Below, in pieces: positions 1-11,269 of a stretch of 64,000 bases of DNA; within the stretch, counting starts at the first letter, position 1; every line of letters begins with the position of its first letter. Origin of the DNA: Cercis canadensis (lineage: Eukaryota; Streptophyta; Magnoliopsida; Fabales; Fabaceae); the NCBI GenBank assembly GCA_003255065.1, contig QAOA01004580.1:179859-243858 (forward strand), written 5' to 3'. The notes under the pieces are model-generated. The model was not told where the DNA came from. It searched no databases and saw only the letters and a list, made by a program, of their open reading frames with translations. The translations under genes were made by a program, and so were the position numbers.

Positions 1-429
1 GCTAGTTATTGTGCCATACAGGAGAAAGGAGTAAGTTAATTCTAATTCTTAATTTTTAAATTTTTTTTATTACTTTACTATTAGTTATTTCTATTACTTA
101 ACAATTAATTATGTTTTTTTTTTTTCAATTTTTACCCTTCCAAGGAGCCTGTGAACGTACTTTCAGCTGTTTACAAGTTGAAGTATGAACAGTTTTGACC
201 GGATTTTACCTCAGTTTCTGATAAGGTAAAGGAACTCTGATGGATAGAGTTTAAGGTAAGAATTAATTGATTTTACTTTATTTACTAACATATTTGGTAT
301 ACATGTTTACTAACATTGATATTCTATTTTCTATTGCAGAGGAGATGTGTCTAGGAGCCCCAGCATGAGAGCCAGATTCATGAGGTCTAGCTCTCTAAGT
401 GCTCAGACAACATTCGCACAACATTAGGA

Positions 430-1330
430 TCAAGAAGAGCAAGGTCGATTGGTTGTCCCCTACAGTACTTGAGGCCCTTAGATCGATATGGGTCTCTCTA
501 GAGTATAGGATCATCTTTGAGAGGAACAAGAAGAACCGTTCCTTAGATTAGGAGCATGCTTTTTACAAGGGTGGCTTTATCATTGTCTTCGAACATAAAT
601 GGAGACTTGTACATATTTTATTTAACATTTTTGTTAAATTTGAGTTTATGTCATCAATTTGTGTTTTCTAATAGTTTATGTTTTTTGTAGATGAAGTAGT
701 TGGGCAGAAAGCCCAACGCTTTAGAGGTTTTCCATCACCTCCAGCACAACTCTACTAAGGACTTGGTACATCAACGAGCAGAGTCCACTTATGTATGTAT
801 TAAATTCGTCCTTAAGTCTTTATGTGAGTTACATGCATTACTTGTAATACTAATCTAATAATTTTATCTATGCAAATTGAGTTTGAGAGGCATCATTCTG
901 AGAATCAGGTTGGGTCCTCTTCTTCTTCAGTTGAGGACACCGAGCTATGACTCGATGTCATCGGCGGGAAGAATAAGAAGGGTCAGGTCTATGTCTTGGG
1001 CTCTGAGGCTGGGGTATTGGACTCCGCCAACTCACTGCCTACCCAACCTTCTCGCCAACCAGATCCTTAGATGTTTAAGGTGTTGTCCCAGATGGCCAAC
1101 TTGCAGCAGGAGATAACTCGCCTTCACCCAGTGGCCTAGGCACTAGATGCAAATGGCATATCACCCGAGGTACTCGCCTCTATGCTAGGATAGTTATTGC
1201 AACAGTACCAGTGTCCAAGATCCAGTTTGGCCCCACCACCCGCCGCTAAGAATGACACAGTTGAGGACTTTGGAATAGACGATGAGGACTACTGCCTTAA
1301 GATTGATGTGTCATTCCACTATATATATTT
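430..1330 (+). pseudogene. CACTA-associated plant transposase (Transposase_24-like / TnpA-like), degenerate
   Basis: Three exon-like blocks read, with stops, as the conserved C-terminal part of the Ptta/En/Spm plant transposase family. 431-612 gives W-LSP-VLEALRSIW...NKKNRS...KGGF, normally followed by an EH+ motif. 690-795 gives LGRKPNALEVFHHL...DLVHQRAEST. 877-1310 gives FERHHSE...GKNKKGQVYVLGSEAG and an acidic DDEDYCLK tail. In this family the protein is thought to bind subterminal repeats and assist excision by the TNP2 transposase. Stops at about 552, 697, 948 and 1066 and lost splice signals make it non-functional. It sits just upstream of the element's 3' terminus, as expected. The family assignment is from motif recall, not a search. 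Confidence 0.7.
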
Positions 1331-1484
1331 TTTATATTGTATAATATTTTTAATGAAATTAAATTGTATTAATAAAATTTAATTATATTTCATTTAATTT
1401 TGTTTATTAATTTGATTAAATGTTTAGAAAAATTAAATAGTCATTTGAGCAAAAAATAAAACAAAATAAAAAATTATTTACAAA

Positions 1485-1776
1485 TGATTTTCTCATGGAC
1501 AGGTGTCCATGAAAAATTTCTCACAGATGATGTTTGTGAGAAACTCCATGCCTTTCGCGTGAGATAGTCTCACGCATAACAAATGTTTATCCGTGAGAAA
1601 ATTCATGAAAAGTTTCTCACGGACCAATTTTTCCGTGAGAAAATACTTTTGTCACGCCTATGTTTTCTCACATCCTTAGGTTTATGAGAAAGTCTGCGAG
1701 AACACTATTTCTCACGGACTTTTCCACCATTTCTCAGGAATTTGTTCTGTGAGAAAACGAGAATTTTCTTGTAGTG
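1485..1776 (-). repeat. CACTA subterminal repeat array and terminus
   Basis: An 11-12 bp motif resembling TTTCTCACGGA occurs about ten times in both orientations (TTTCTCAC / GTGAGAAA variants). It leads to the terminus CACTACAAGAAAA on the minus strand, ending at 1776. Such arrays are the binding sites of the TnpA-type protein in En/Spm elements. No coding capacity. Confidence 0.8.
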
Positions 1777-2370
1777 GTCTATGTAATTTTTGTAGATCAT
1801 TTTACTAGATATTCTTGGTTATACTTGCTTAAACAAAAATATGACGTATTTCAAGTTTTTGTTAAATTCAAAAGTCCATTGGAATCATTATTACATCATT
1901 TTATTATTTCTTTTCATTCAGATAATAGAGATGAATTCATAAAATTTAAATCATTTCTTGCCCAACATGACATCTCTTTTTTTACCACCCCTCCCTATAC
2001 CCCATAATATAATGGCCTAGCCGAAAGAAATCATAGGCATATAGTTGAAATTGGTCTTTTACTTTTGCACTATGTGAATCTCCCTCTTACCTTCTGGTCT
2101 TATGCGTTTTAAATAGCCACTTATCTTATTAATTCATTACCCACCCATGTCCTTCATATGTGAAATCCGTTCACTGCTTTGTTTCACCAAACGCCTAATT
2201 ACTCCAATTTAAAAGCATTTGGATGTTAATGCTATCCTTGGTTGCATCCCTAATCCTCTCACAAGCTTAATCCTTGTTTAACTCAATGTCTTTTTTTAGG
2301 TTATTCCACTAATAATCATGATTTTATTTGTTATGACTTCACTAATAAAAAAAATATTTATCTAGGCATG
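1777..2370 (+). pseudogene. Copia integrase core, truncated
   Basis: Translation opens with VIFVDHFTRYSWLYLL, the first catalytic-Asp block of Copia integrase. It is followed by HSDNRDEF (second Asp) and, after a stop at about 2006, by NGLAERNHRHIVE with the catalytic Glu. Downstream residues resemble the 'LINSLPT...PFTALFHQTPNYSNLKAFGC' stretch in several frames. The zinc-binding N-terminus is cut off by the CACTA insertion. Stops at 2006, 2111 and 2162 show it is inactive. Confidence 0.8.
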
Positions 2371-2638
2371 TGAAATTTGTTGAAACTAGCTATCCCTTTC
2401 CTACCTCCACTCGGTCTCCTCCTCTTATTTTTTCTCCTTCACTTGACATCATTCCAGTCACCTATTATCATGTTTTCCACTCTCCTTCAAACACTTCCTC
2501 TCGTTCGGATTCTCACCTTCACCACCCCATCCCTCACCTTTACTTTAAACCTCAAATTTTGTCCAATCGAATACTACATCTCTCTCCTCTCATCCATTAT
2601 CAAATTTCTTATCTCATTTAAATTCTCTCAATATCCCA

Positions 2639-2890
2639 TCCTCAAATTTAAATACTATCTCACCTATTTCACATATCTCTCTCATATCTCAAGCACAATC
2701 AGATAACTTACATTCCTTTTTGCCTTATAACCCTAACCCTAATCTCTCACCTCCCAATGTTCCCTCCTCAAATCTAAATAATATCTCACATATTCCACAT
2801 ATTTCTCCCATATGTCCAACACAATCAAATACCTTACAATCTTTTTTGCCTCATGACTCTAATCCTAACCCTAATTTCTCACCCTTATAT
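2639..2890 (+). repeat. 126-bp direct repeat in the Copia Ser/Pro-rich linker
   Basis: Two diverged copies (about 2639-2764 and 2765-2888) repeat a TCCTCAAAT...CTAACCCTAAT pattern. 126 bp is 42 codons, so the repeat could have arisen in a still coding linker between integrase and reverse transcriptase. A shorter 21-bp duplication follows at about 2926-2967. Confidence 0.65.
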
Positions 2891-2970
2891 AACTTGGCCC
2901 ACACGCCCTTTCTCCCCTCTACCCTTGCCGTTCAACCTCCACCCTTGCCGTTTAACCTCCACCACCATAA

Positions 2971-3838
2971 AAAAAAAATCATCACTCGTTCAAAAAATAA
3001 CATATTCAAGCCAAAGAAACTTTTCACTTTTCAAGCCACCAAATATCTTTTTGCTCATACCCTAGAACCCACTTGTCTTACCCAAACCTTGACATTCCCT
3101 AACTAGTGCACTGCCATGTCTCATGAATTTGATGCATTGCTCCGTAATGGTACATTGTCTCTTGTCTCTCATTCCTCTAATGCAAAAAAAAAAATCATCA
3201 CTCGTTCAAAAAAATAACATATTCAAGCCAAAGAAACTTTTCACTTTTCAAGCCACCAAATATCCTTTTGCTCACACCCTAGAACCCACTTGTCTTACCC
3301 AAACCTTGACATTCCCTAACTAGTGCACTGTCATGTCTCATGAATTTTATGCATTGCTCCGTAATGGTACATTGTCTCTTGTCTCTCATTCCTCTAATGC
3401 AAAAACAAAATCATCACTCGTTCAAAAAAATAATATATTCAAGCCAAAGAAACTTTTCACTTTTCAAGCCACCAAATATCCTTTTGCTCATACCCTAGAA
3501 CCCACTTGTCTTACCCAAACCTTGACATTCCCTAACTAGTGCATTGCCATGTCTCATGAATTTGATGCATTGCTCCGTAATGGTACATTGTCTCTTGTCT
3601 CTCATTCCTCTAATGCAAAAAAAAAAAAAATCATCACTCGTTCAAAAAATAATATATTCAAGCCAAAGAAACTTTTCACTTTTCAAGCCACAAAATATCC
3701 TTTTGCTCATACCCTAAAACCCACTTGTCTTACCCAAACCTTGACCTTCCCTAACTAATGCACTGCCATGTCTCATGAATTTGATGCATTGCTCCGTAAT
3801 GGTACATTGTCTCTTGTCTCTCATTCCTTTAATGCAAA
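2971..3838 (+). repeat. Four-copy 216-bp tandem repeat at the start of Copia reverse transcriptase
   Basis: Copies start near 2971, 3187, 3403 and 3623; TCATCACTCG recurs at 2979, 3195, 3411 and 3631, giving periods of 216, 216 and 220 bp. Each copy encodes the pre-RT segment (TRSKNNIFKPK...EPTCLTQTLTFPN, stop, then MSHEFDALLRNGTLSLVSHS). The first three copies share a TAG where this family has Trp. That suggests amplification after the nonsense change, when the element was no longer under coding selection. The 4-bp length difference sits in an A-run. Confidence 0.9.
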
Positions 3839-4490
3839 CATTATTAGCTGGAAGTTGGTATATCAAGTAAAACACAAACCGGATGGCTCCATTAATAGAT
3901 ACAAGGCTTGTCTAGTTACCAAGGGCTATTCTCAATGCCTTAGACTTGATTACAAAGATACCTTCAGCCATGTTGTCAAACCACAAACTATAAAAACGGT
4001 TATTTCCATTGCTCTTCATAACAAGTGGTCTCTTAAACACATGGATGTAAATAATGTCTTTTTTTAAGGTATTCTTCAAGATGAAGTCTACATGGCACAA
4101 CCCCCAAGTCACATTGATCTCACTCTTCTATCTCATGTATATAAGTTGCACAAGGTCATTTATGGCCTCAAACAAACACCACATGCCTGGTACCATGAGC
4201 TGGCTCAGTTTCTCTTCTCTTATGGCTTTGTTAACTCCTTGTCTAATGGGTCTCTCTTCATTTACAACAACTTGAGTGTCACATCTTACTTCTTTATTTA
4301 TGTGGATGACTTATTGTTTACTAGTAAGAATGCTGAATTTTTTTTCTCTATTTTGCAAAAAGATTGTCTCCCGTCTTTCCCTTAAAGACCTCAGTTCCCC
4401 ATCCTATTTTCTGGGCGTTGAGTGTCTTCCTCAACCACATGGTCTATTTCTATCTCAACACAAGTATATACATGATTTACTAGAGAAATA
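3768..4490 (+). pseudogene. Copia reverse transcriptase, degenerate
   Basis: From the last tandem copy the frame reads through VKHKPDGSINRYKACLVTKG, DYKDTFSHVVKPQTIKTV and HMDVNNVFF. After a stop at 4065 and a frame change it continues as DEVYMAQPP, VYKLHKVIYGLKQTPHAWY and FIYVDDLLF. These are the successive RVT_2 motifs of Copia. The catalytic YVDD is present, but stops and a frameshift at about 4380 prevent a full product. Confidence 0.85.
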
Positions 4491-4525
4491 AAAAAAAATT
4501 TGGCGCCAAGGGAGTCTCTATACCT

Positions 4526-5215
4526 ATGTCCACTTCCATTTCATTGTGTCTTAATGACGGTTCTCCACCAACCAACCTTACTGAGTACAGAAGTTTAATT
4601 GGGGCTCTTCAATTTCTCTCTTTAACTCGGCCTGGCATTGGTTTTGCAGTGAGTAAGTTATCCCAATTCATGCACAAGTCATATGTGACTCATCTCACTA
4701 TCTTGAAGAGAGTATTACTCTACCTTAAGTCTACAATGAACTTTGGTCTCCATCTAAGAGGTAACTATTTGTTACATCTCTTTGCCTATTCAGGTGCTGA
4801 TTAGGCTAGCAACCCTACAGACCAAACATCTACTTTAGCTCATCTTATGTTCATGGGTCATAATGCTCTATCATGGTCTTTCAAAAAACAATGTAGCTCG
4901 CTCAAGTATAGAGGCTAAGTACCGTTCAATGGCATCAACCACAGCTGAACTTGCCTGGTTGACCAACTTACTCAAAGAGCTTGGTATTCCTCTTACTGAG
5001 ACACCCATTATCTATTGCAACAATATTGGCGTGACTTATCTTTGTGCTAACCCAACTTTTCATTCTTGATTGAAACACATTGCACTAAAATACCATTTTG
5101 TGAGAGAAAATGTATGAGCCAATTAGCTGCGTGTCTCTTATGTATCCACCAAAGATCAACTCACAAACATTTTTACAAAGCCGCTAGCTTCATAAACTTT
5201 CTGCGATATGAGAAA
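4526..5215 (+). pseudogene. Copia RNase H region, degenerate
   Basis: Readable blocks are LTEYRSLIGALQFLSLTRPG, AVSKLSQFMH, ILKRVLLYLKSTMNFGL, then in another frame SSIEAKYRSMASTTAELAWL and an HIALKYHFVREN-like end. This order matches the Copia RNase H domain that follows RVT_2. Several stops and at least two frame changes are present. The purine-rich tract and 3' LTR follow directly. Confidence 0.82.
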
Positions 5216-5256
5216 CAAGATTGACGTTCTTGATGGATTTGTCATCTTCGGGGGCG

Positions 5257-5450
5257 TGATAGAACATCAAGTATAAGTACCTCCTAAAATATCTAAGGTT
5301 TTTGTAGAGTTCAAAAATTAAATTACTGTTACAATAGAACTAGGGTTTCATTCTTTGAATATCTTGTACTTGTATAAATACATGAATACAAACAAAAAAA
5401 GATAACTTTATTTTCCCATTCATTTGGCTTACTTCTTTAGTAATTGATAT
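5257..5450 (+). repeat. Copia 3' LTR start (right limit uncertain)
   Basis: A purine-rich tract (CTTCGGGGGCG, 5246-5256) is followed by TGATAGAACATC, a typical TG start of an LTR, and then by a TATA-like TGTATAAATAC near 5371. The 5' LTR is not in the window, so the right end cannot be fixed; about 5420-5450 is a guess from fading composition. Confidence 0.5.
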
Positions 5451-7207
5451 TATCTTGGTATAAAAAAAATCATGTGGGGTGGAAATATATCATTTTTAAT
5501 ATAGTTTTATAAATTAAATGTTGGTAGATGAGACTTTTTTGAGTTACAATGAAATAAGAAACATTATTGAAAATGTTAATAGTACTTATTCAACAATGCA
5601 AAAGCACTCCTCTCAAAATAAAATAAAATAAAAAATGCAAAGGCACTATATGAATTTTATATACCTCCCAATTTAACCCCTAACATGATTTTATTCATGA
5701 TAATTAATCTTTGCTCTATGATAGTTGTTGTGATCATCATGATTTGGTAATTAAAACATAAATTTTAAACTAAAAGTACCCTAAATCATGTTGAAAAATA
5801 ATATTACGAAATAGGGCAATTAAAGAGTAAATTTATTACCAAAATTACCGGTGAACCTTAAATATGAATAAATTGAACAAAATTGCATGTACGTGATTCT
5901 TCCTTGATTGTAAAAGATTAATCTCCTAAAATTTAAATTAGAAACATAATTTTAGGATAATGGTAATTGATATATAAGACAATAATATCATATATAATTT
6001 TACTTTTATTTGTTATAGAGCCCAAGAGAATATTATATGTGATATTCCTTTTATGAATACAATTTTGTGCCCCATTCATTTATGCCTTACAAAAAAATCA
6101 TGTTGATTAACCAAAGAGTAGTGTTATTGATTAGTGCATAAAAATAAGGAAACCAAAAATTATATTCAACCAATAAATTGATATGAATATGTTGTCCAAG
6201 CTTGAATTTCTAGACTTATTGTCTTTTTGATATCATATGTTAATATATAGTAATATTGATATGAAATATTTTTAATATATTATTTATTTATAAAATTCAT
6301 ATTTATATTATTTATTTCTTATATAATATTTAATGCACCAATTCAATAAGTCTATTTGACTTACATTATTAATTGATCCACGGCAACTTTGACCCTTTTT
6401 CTCAACAAGAGACAAATGATGATTTGGATACAAGTTTGGAGGAACCTCAAACTAACTATGAAGGAAATAAGGATGTTGCATGTGCACTTTTGTGTGTCAA
6501 GCATAAGCTAGATGGAAATGAAGAAGGTTAAATGTGAAGTGTACATGGGTAGGTATTTTGTTGATAACTTGCTAATATATTTATCACTAGATTATGAATT
6601 ATGTAAATTCTTTTTTTCTTATTTTTTTTATTTGGTAGATAAACATGGCATTTGTCAACCATATTTCTCTTTTGGCATTTTCTAAGTTGTCAAAACCATA
6701 ATTGATTTATGAAGTTGGAAGCTATGTATTCTAATTTTATCATTTGTATTCATTATTAATCAATTTTAATATCTAATAATCAGACTTTTATAAAAAGACT
6801 ATGGAACATAATTAAGTACTTTATGTTTGTCTCTCAACCGACCGAACTGGAATATGAAAATGTTCTCATTTAAAGACTACACACTAAAATCTGCAACATG
6901 CCACCAAACACTAGCTAGTATTTCCCTCAATGCTACCATATTAGCCAACATAATTGACAAAATCCTACCCACGGAAAAACATTCAAAACTCTTTTATACC
7001 TCATTTTCTCTCTTTTATTACTCATTTATTTATGTTGTATTAATTTAAATACCTTGATAGGTTCTAACGTATGTATTCTAATTTTATCATTTGTATTTAT
7101 TAATAATCAATTTTAATATCTATACTTTAATGGTATTATGTGATATATATGAAAGAATGTTGTCGGGGCTAAGATCAATCTATTTGGCTTGGCCACATGT
7201 GAGCAAT
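5451..7207. other. AT-rich gene-free stretch
   Basis: No coding exon, RNA gene or complete transposon was recognised. It contains A/T runs, a 54-bp direct repeat (annotated separately) and short reading frames without family resemblance. Confidence 0.6.
6723..7123 (+). repeat. 54-bp direct repeat flanking about 293 bp
   Basis: Copies at about 6723-6776 and 7070-7123 share TATGTATTCTAATTTTATC and the following bases with two or three differences. The 293 bp between them is unlike either flank. This could be a remnant of a tandem duplication or a small insertion whose ends have decayed. Confidence 0.6.
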
Positions 7208-8417
7208 GTTTTAAAAACTGAACTAGTGAGCGAACCGGTATGGCAAAAATTATCAGTCGAACCGGTTGAATCGAAATTTTTTCTAAACTTAAAGATTCAC
7301 AAAGAAAAAAAAATATGGAGGATGAAGTACAAATCATTAAACTTAACTCATAAGTGAAAGTTTCAAAATTAAATATGTCTAAATATTTATAAAAATAGAA
7401 AATAACCATAAAAGCCAAAAATTAGCATAACATATTGTTGATAAATAACCAAAAATAACTAAAAATCAAAGAAAACATAAAAACATAATCTATATAGACG
7501 TAATTTAAAATGGTGCCCCATAACAAAATTAGATTGTTCCAATAGCCAACATACCTTATAAGTTCACATACTATCAACATAATCAAGTTCACAATTTCGA
7601 CCATAGCAAAATTAGATAATCATAACAAATAAATAAATAGCCAAATAATCATAACAAAAAAAAGAAGAGAGAGAGATGAAGTCACATAGCATTAGCCAAA
7701 CAAATAAACAAACAACCAAGAAACCAATTAAATTGTGCATAATAGACTAAGAGAAAAAAAAATGAGGAAAAAATAGGAGAATATGAGAATAATAATAAAG
7801 CAATGGGTTAATGGTAATTTTTTTAAGAAATTAATAAAAAGTCTTAAGTTAAAATTTGTGTATTGTGTAATTATGTATTATAATTTTTATATATTTAAAT
7901 ATGTAATATTAAATAAATCTACTAAACAATTACTAAATATATTTTTGTGCAACAATAAACCCAGGGCTTGAGTTCTCTTAGTGGTAATTGCAATTTCTTT
8001 AGACTCTCATAGGCCTATGCATTGAGTTCGAATAAGAACATGGGCATTTTTTACCCCTCCAAACCATTTTTTGAGAGGAGAAAAGAACCGGTCGATTATT
8101 AAAAACCATAATCAATTTACCGATTCACATAGGTTTGAATGGTTTGCATTAGTTGTAAGTAGAGCTGTTAAATTGGATTGGGCTCATCTGGTTGGGCCTG
8201 CCCGCCATGCAAATGGGGTAGGGTGGGTTAATGTAATATTGGCCCTCTTAAAAGCGGGTTTATAAGCCTGCCCCATTTGGGTTGCGGGTTGGCATGTTGG
8301 ATATTTAAAAAAAAAAAAAAGATAGAGAAATCAAAATTCAAAAATCCCTAAAACCCCAATTCATTTCTCCCATCTTTGCTTCTTTACTCTCGGTGCTCTG
8401 CGACTGATTGTATACTT

Positions 8418-8583
8418 CACCTCTTTTCTGTAATTATGTTTGCTTTCCTAATTTCTCTCATCAGTCATCACTTCTTACTCAGTCCCTCTCATCACCAAAT
8501 CACCTCTTTTCTGTAATCATGTTTGCTCTCCTAATTTCTCCCATCAATCATCACCTCTCACTCAGTCTCTCTCATCACAAAAT
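8418..8583 (+). repeat. 83-bp tandem repeat (two copies)
   Basis: CACCTCTTTTCTGTAAT recurs at 8418 and 8501, and the following CT-rich sequence aligns with about ten differences. It resembles a 5' untranslated leader upstream of the ATG at 8850. Confidence 0.75.
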
Positions 8584-8849
8584 CACCTTTCTTCTTCTTA
8601 TCATCACACTCAGATCACCATAGACATTGCAGTGCTGCTAGTGCAGCACTACAAAACTCTAAAAACTCGTAACAAGTCATGCAAGAAAACGAATACACTT
8701 ATCTCTCCATGGTTACTCCATAGAAAGGAAAAAGTCGTAACCCTTGCGAAATCCCTTTCGCACTCTCTTAATCAGTAGGAGCAGCGTAACCCTTGCGAAA
8801 TTTGAAGAAGATAAACTAGTGGAAGAAAGTCTTGAGAAGTCTACAAATA

Positions 8850-10733
8850 ATGGGTCTTTCGTCATCTAACAGGTGAGATTTCCCTTTCATTGTCAGGTGC
8901 TTGAAGAATGTAAATTAAATTTTCTGTGATAGTGTGATTATACAGAACTTTATATTGTGGTCCAGGGGTTCAAATTGGTTGAGAAAGTATTGCATATTTT
9001 ATTTTGGGTCTTTGTTATGGTCGTCCACCTATTTTGCTTTGAGAAAGGAGTGGACATTTTGTTGTAGTGGGACAATGGTTGTCATATTGTGCCTTTCTGT
9101 GATATTGTTATAATAATAAGATGTTGGGTATAATGCACTTGTATTTACATGTGTTGTTCACTGTCAAGTGTTTCATTCACATGGGTTGACATATTTTAGT
9201 ATTGCATACTTCATTGTGGTGGTCCCTATAAAACAGTTTGTGGGAAAAGTGGGTTTTTGTCCTTATGTTAGTTGAGTTTTTATTAGCATATTTAGGCTAT
9301 TGGGTTTTTGTTCTTTTGTGGGAAAAATGGCCAGTTGCTGTGCAACGATGTGTGGTGGGACACTGTGTGTATCTTTCATGTGTACTGTGTTTGTCTTCAT
9401 TTGTAATATCACAGAAATTGATGAGATTAATTTGCATGGTAAATCACAGTATTGCAATCATTTTTTAGGAGGAAATATTAATTTGTTAATTTGTTTAGTT
9501 CTATTTAAAATTTCAAAACAACGAAGACATTTGAAATGCTAAAAGGTGAAGCATCAAAATTATTAGCATCCCTAAAAATTGAGCATTAGAACACTAGAGT
9601 GATGTATGATACCTATAAATCAGTTTTGGCTAAGTATCTTTTGAAATTCTTGCATTATGGTTCTTTTGCTTTGAGACTCAAATAGTCTATGGGTATTGTT
9701 TTAAGTTTTAAAGCATGGATTTTTCTATAACTCTGGCTTAGGCATGCTGGAGGTGGATCTTTATTGACTACAACCAGAGGTACATGAGTACATCCAATTC
9801 ATATTGAAACATGATTATGTTGATTTTCCTTATAATTTGGTTATAAAGTGGATAATGTAATAATGTGTTTGATATGCTTTAGGTAAATATGTATTTTTCC
9901 TTTCCCAGCAAATGAATAAAGGTTCAAATATGTGATTTCAAACTTGTTAGCACCTGTTTTGTGATTGCTTATGTTTCTCATATCAGTGCTGATGTTGTGT
10001 AGGTTCTAAGTATTTGAGATAAGTGTTCATAGTTATTTGGTCAATAGCTTCAGTTACAGGACATTCTCATATTCGTGTTCATGTTTCCTAGGATCTTAGT
10101 ATCTAAGATATGTTTCTCTTGGGAGATGCATAGATTTTTGCATCCTCTGTGATTTACATATCTTTGTATCTAGTAATAAGGCATAAGTAGGTTTCAGCAT
10201 ACTTCTCTTTATTCAGGATGTTTATATATGTTCATTTTACTCTCATTTTATTTATTTATATATTATATATGCAAATTTATTCTAATATTCACCCCTGGTC
10301 ATTTGCATGCTGACAACATTGTACTATCTTCTAAAGTTCAATTAGTTTTATATGTTTATGTGCCCTTATTTCTGAAATTGTTTGTCTCCTGAAGCCTTTA
10401 TCATATATTCCAAAACATATTTTTCTCTTTGTTTCTGTTATTGTGCATGTGATTATAGTATCTGCAAAGGTACATTTCTTGTATCTATTGATACAAACAA
10501 ACTTTTAGGGACTGAACTTCCTATGGTTTTTTCTTGAAGAAAATATATGCACCTTATTGTGTTTTCTGGAAGTTGAGGGCACAAACTGGATTCCTACTTC
10601 TGATAATTATTCATGGCACATTTGACGCTCCTTTAATTAATCAGATTGTAGTAACACATGTTGATAATTTAATGTAGACAGATGGGAAAAGATAGAACTT
10701 TTGGTGGACAAGACTGAGAACCTTTATAACCAG
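8850..10733 (+). pseudogene. Captured VAMP72-type (R-SNARE) exon with possible chimeric upstream exons
   Basis: 10678-10733 encodes, in frame, RWEKIELLVDKTENLYNQ, nearly identical to the SNARE-motif stretch of plant VAMP72 synaptobrevins (GEKIELLVDKTENLRSQ). It is bounded by TAG and GTTGGT splice signals; from memory the host intron lies after this Gln. No other VAMP exon was found nearby, so this looks like exon capture by the hAT/MULE composite. Upstream, an ATG exon at 8850-8872 (MGLSSSN) and a 38-bp exon at 9742-9779 (HAGGGSLLTTTR) have GT/AG borders. They would splice into the VAMP frame with the correct phases, so a short chimeric transcript is possible. The VAMP identity is strong; the chimeric model is conjecture. 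Confidence 0.6.
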
Positions 10734-11269
10734 GTTGGTGTGAATTCATGTTTTTATTTGCATCTATATTATTGCGTGCATGGATATTGGAGTTTATCAG
10801 AATTTGAATCATGACTATTTTCTAGTTAGTTTCTAGAGAATTGCTGGTATTTATGTTTAATAATGAGTAATTAGTTTCATAATCATCTGCTCGCTATTTC
10901 AAAAATTTTCTTCTATTGCTCATGAGTAATATATATATTCTTACCAATTCCATCACATTCAGACCATTAGTTACTGCTTGTTATCTCTCTCTGTTTCCTT
11001 AAAAAATTGCCAACTGTCAACTACCATTCACTTGATGCCCATTGTTGGTTTTAATATTTGTTATTATATGTAGTTTTGGTTCACTGTTGCTTTGGAAAAA
11101 GTCTGTTATTCTTATTAATTCATTTAATATAGTCATTGAACTATAATTTTATTGATTGACAGTTTAAACATATAGGGGTTTATATTTGTTGTAGATAGTT
11201 TTCACTGTTCACAAGGTTATACCTATTGTGGTTATTACATGTTGTTATTATTTTTATTTTTGTAAAATA

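Larger units (their letters stand above)
1..1776 (+). mobile_element. CACTA (En/Spm) DNA transposon, 3' portion
   Basis: The right terminus is visible. Read on the minus strand from 1776, the sequence starts CACTACAAGAAAATTC, the classic end of plant CACTA elements, followed by about 280 bp of subterminal repeats. Upstream lies a decayed plant transposase-like coding region. The element stops exactly at 1776, and the next base continues a Copia integrase reading frame, so it inserted into that older Copia element. Its left end, its TNP2-type transposase and the partner target duplication lie outside the window. Terminus and orientation are clear; the subfamily is not assigned. Confidence 0.85.
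1777..5450 (+). mobile_element. Ty1/Copia retrotransposon, 5'-interrupted and decayed
   Basis: In Copia order the segment holds an integrase core, a Ser/Pro-rich linker, a reverse transcriptase with an intact YVDD box (4299-4310), RNase H, a purine-rich tract and the start of a 3' LTR. Gag, protease and the 5' LTR are missing because the CACTA element interrupts integrase at 1776/1777; they presumably lie left of the window. Numerous stops and frameshifts show it is long dead. Confidence 0.88.

Noticed and set aside
2700..2885. CCCTAACCCTAA strings suggesting interstitial telomeric repeats
   Set aside because: Only two or three units, within a duplicated Ser/Pro-coding Copia linker; not a telomere array.
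7091..7418. Overlapping short frames on both strands near 7.1-7.4 kb
   Set aside because: They coincide with the outer repeat end and have AT-driven composition.
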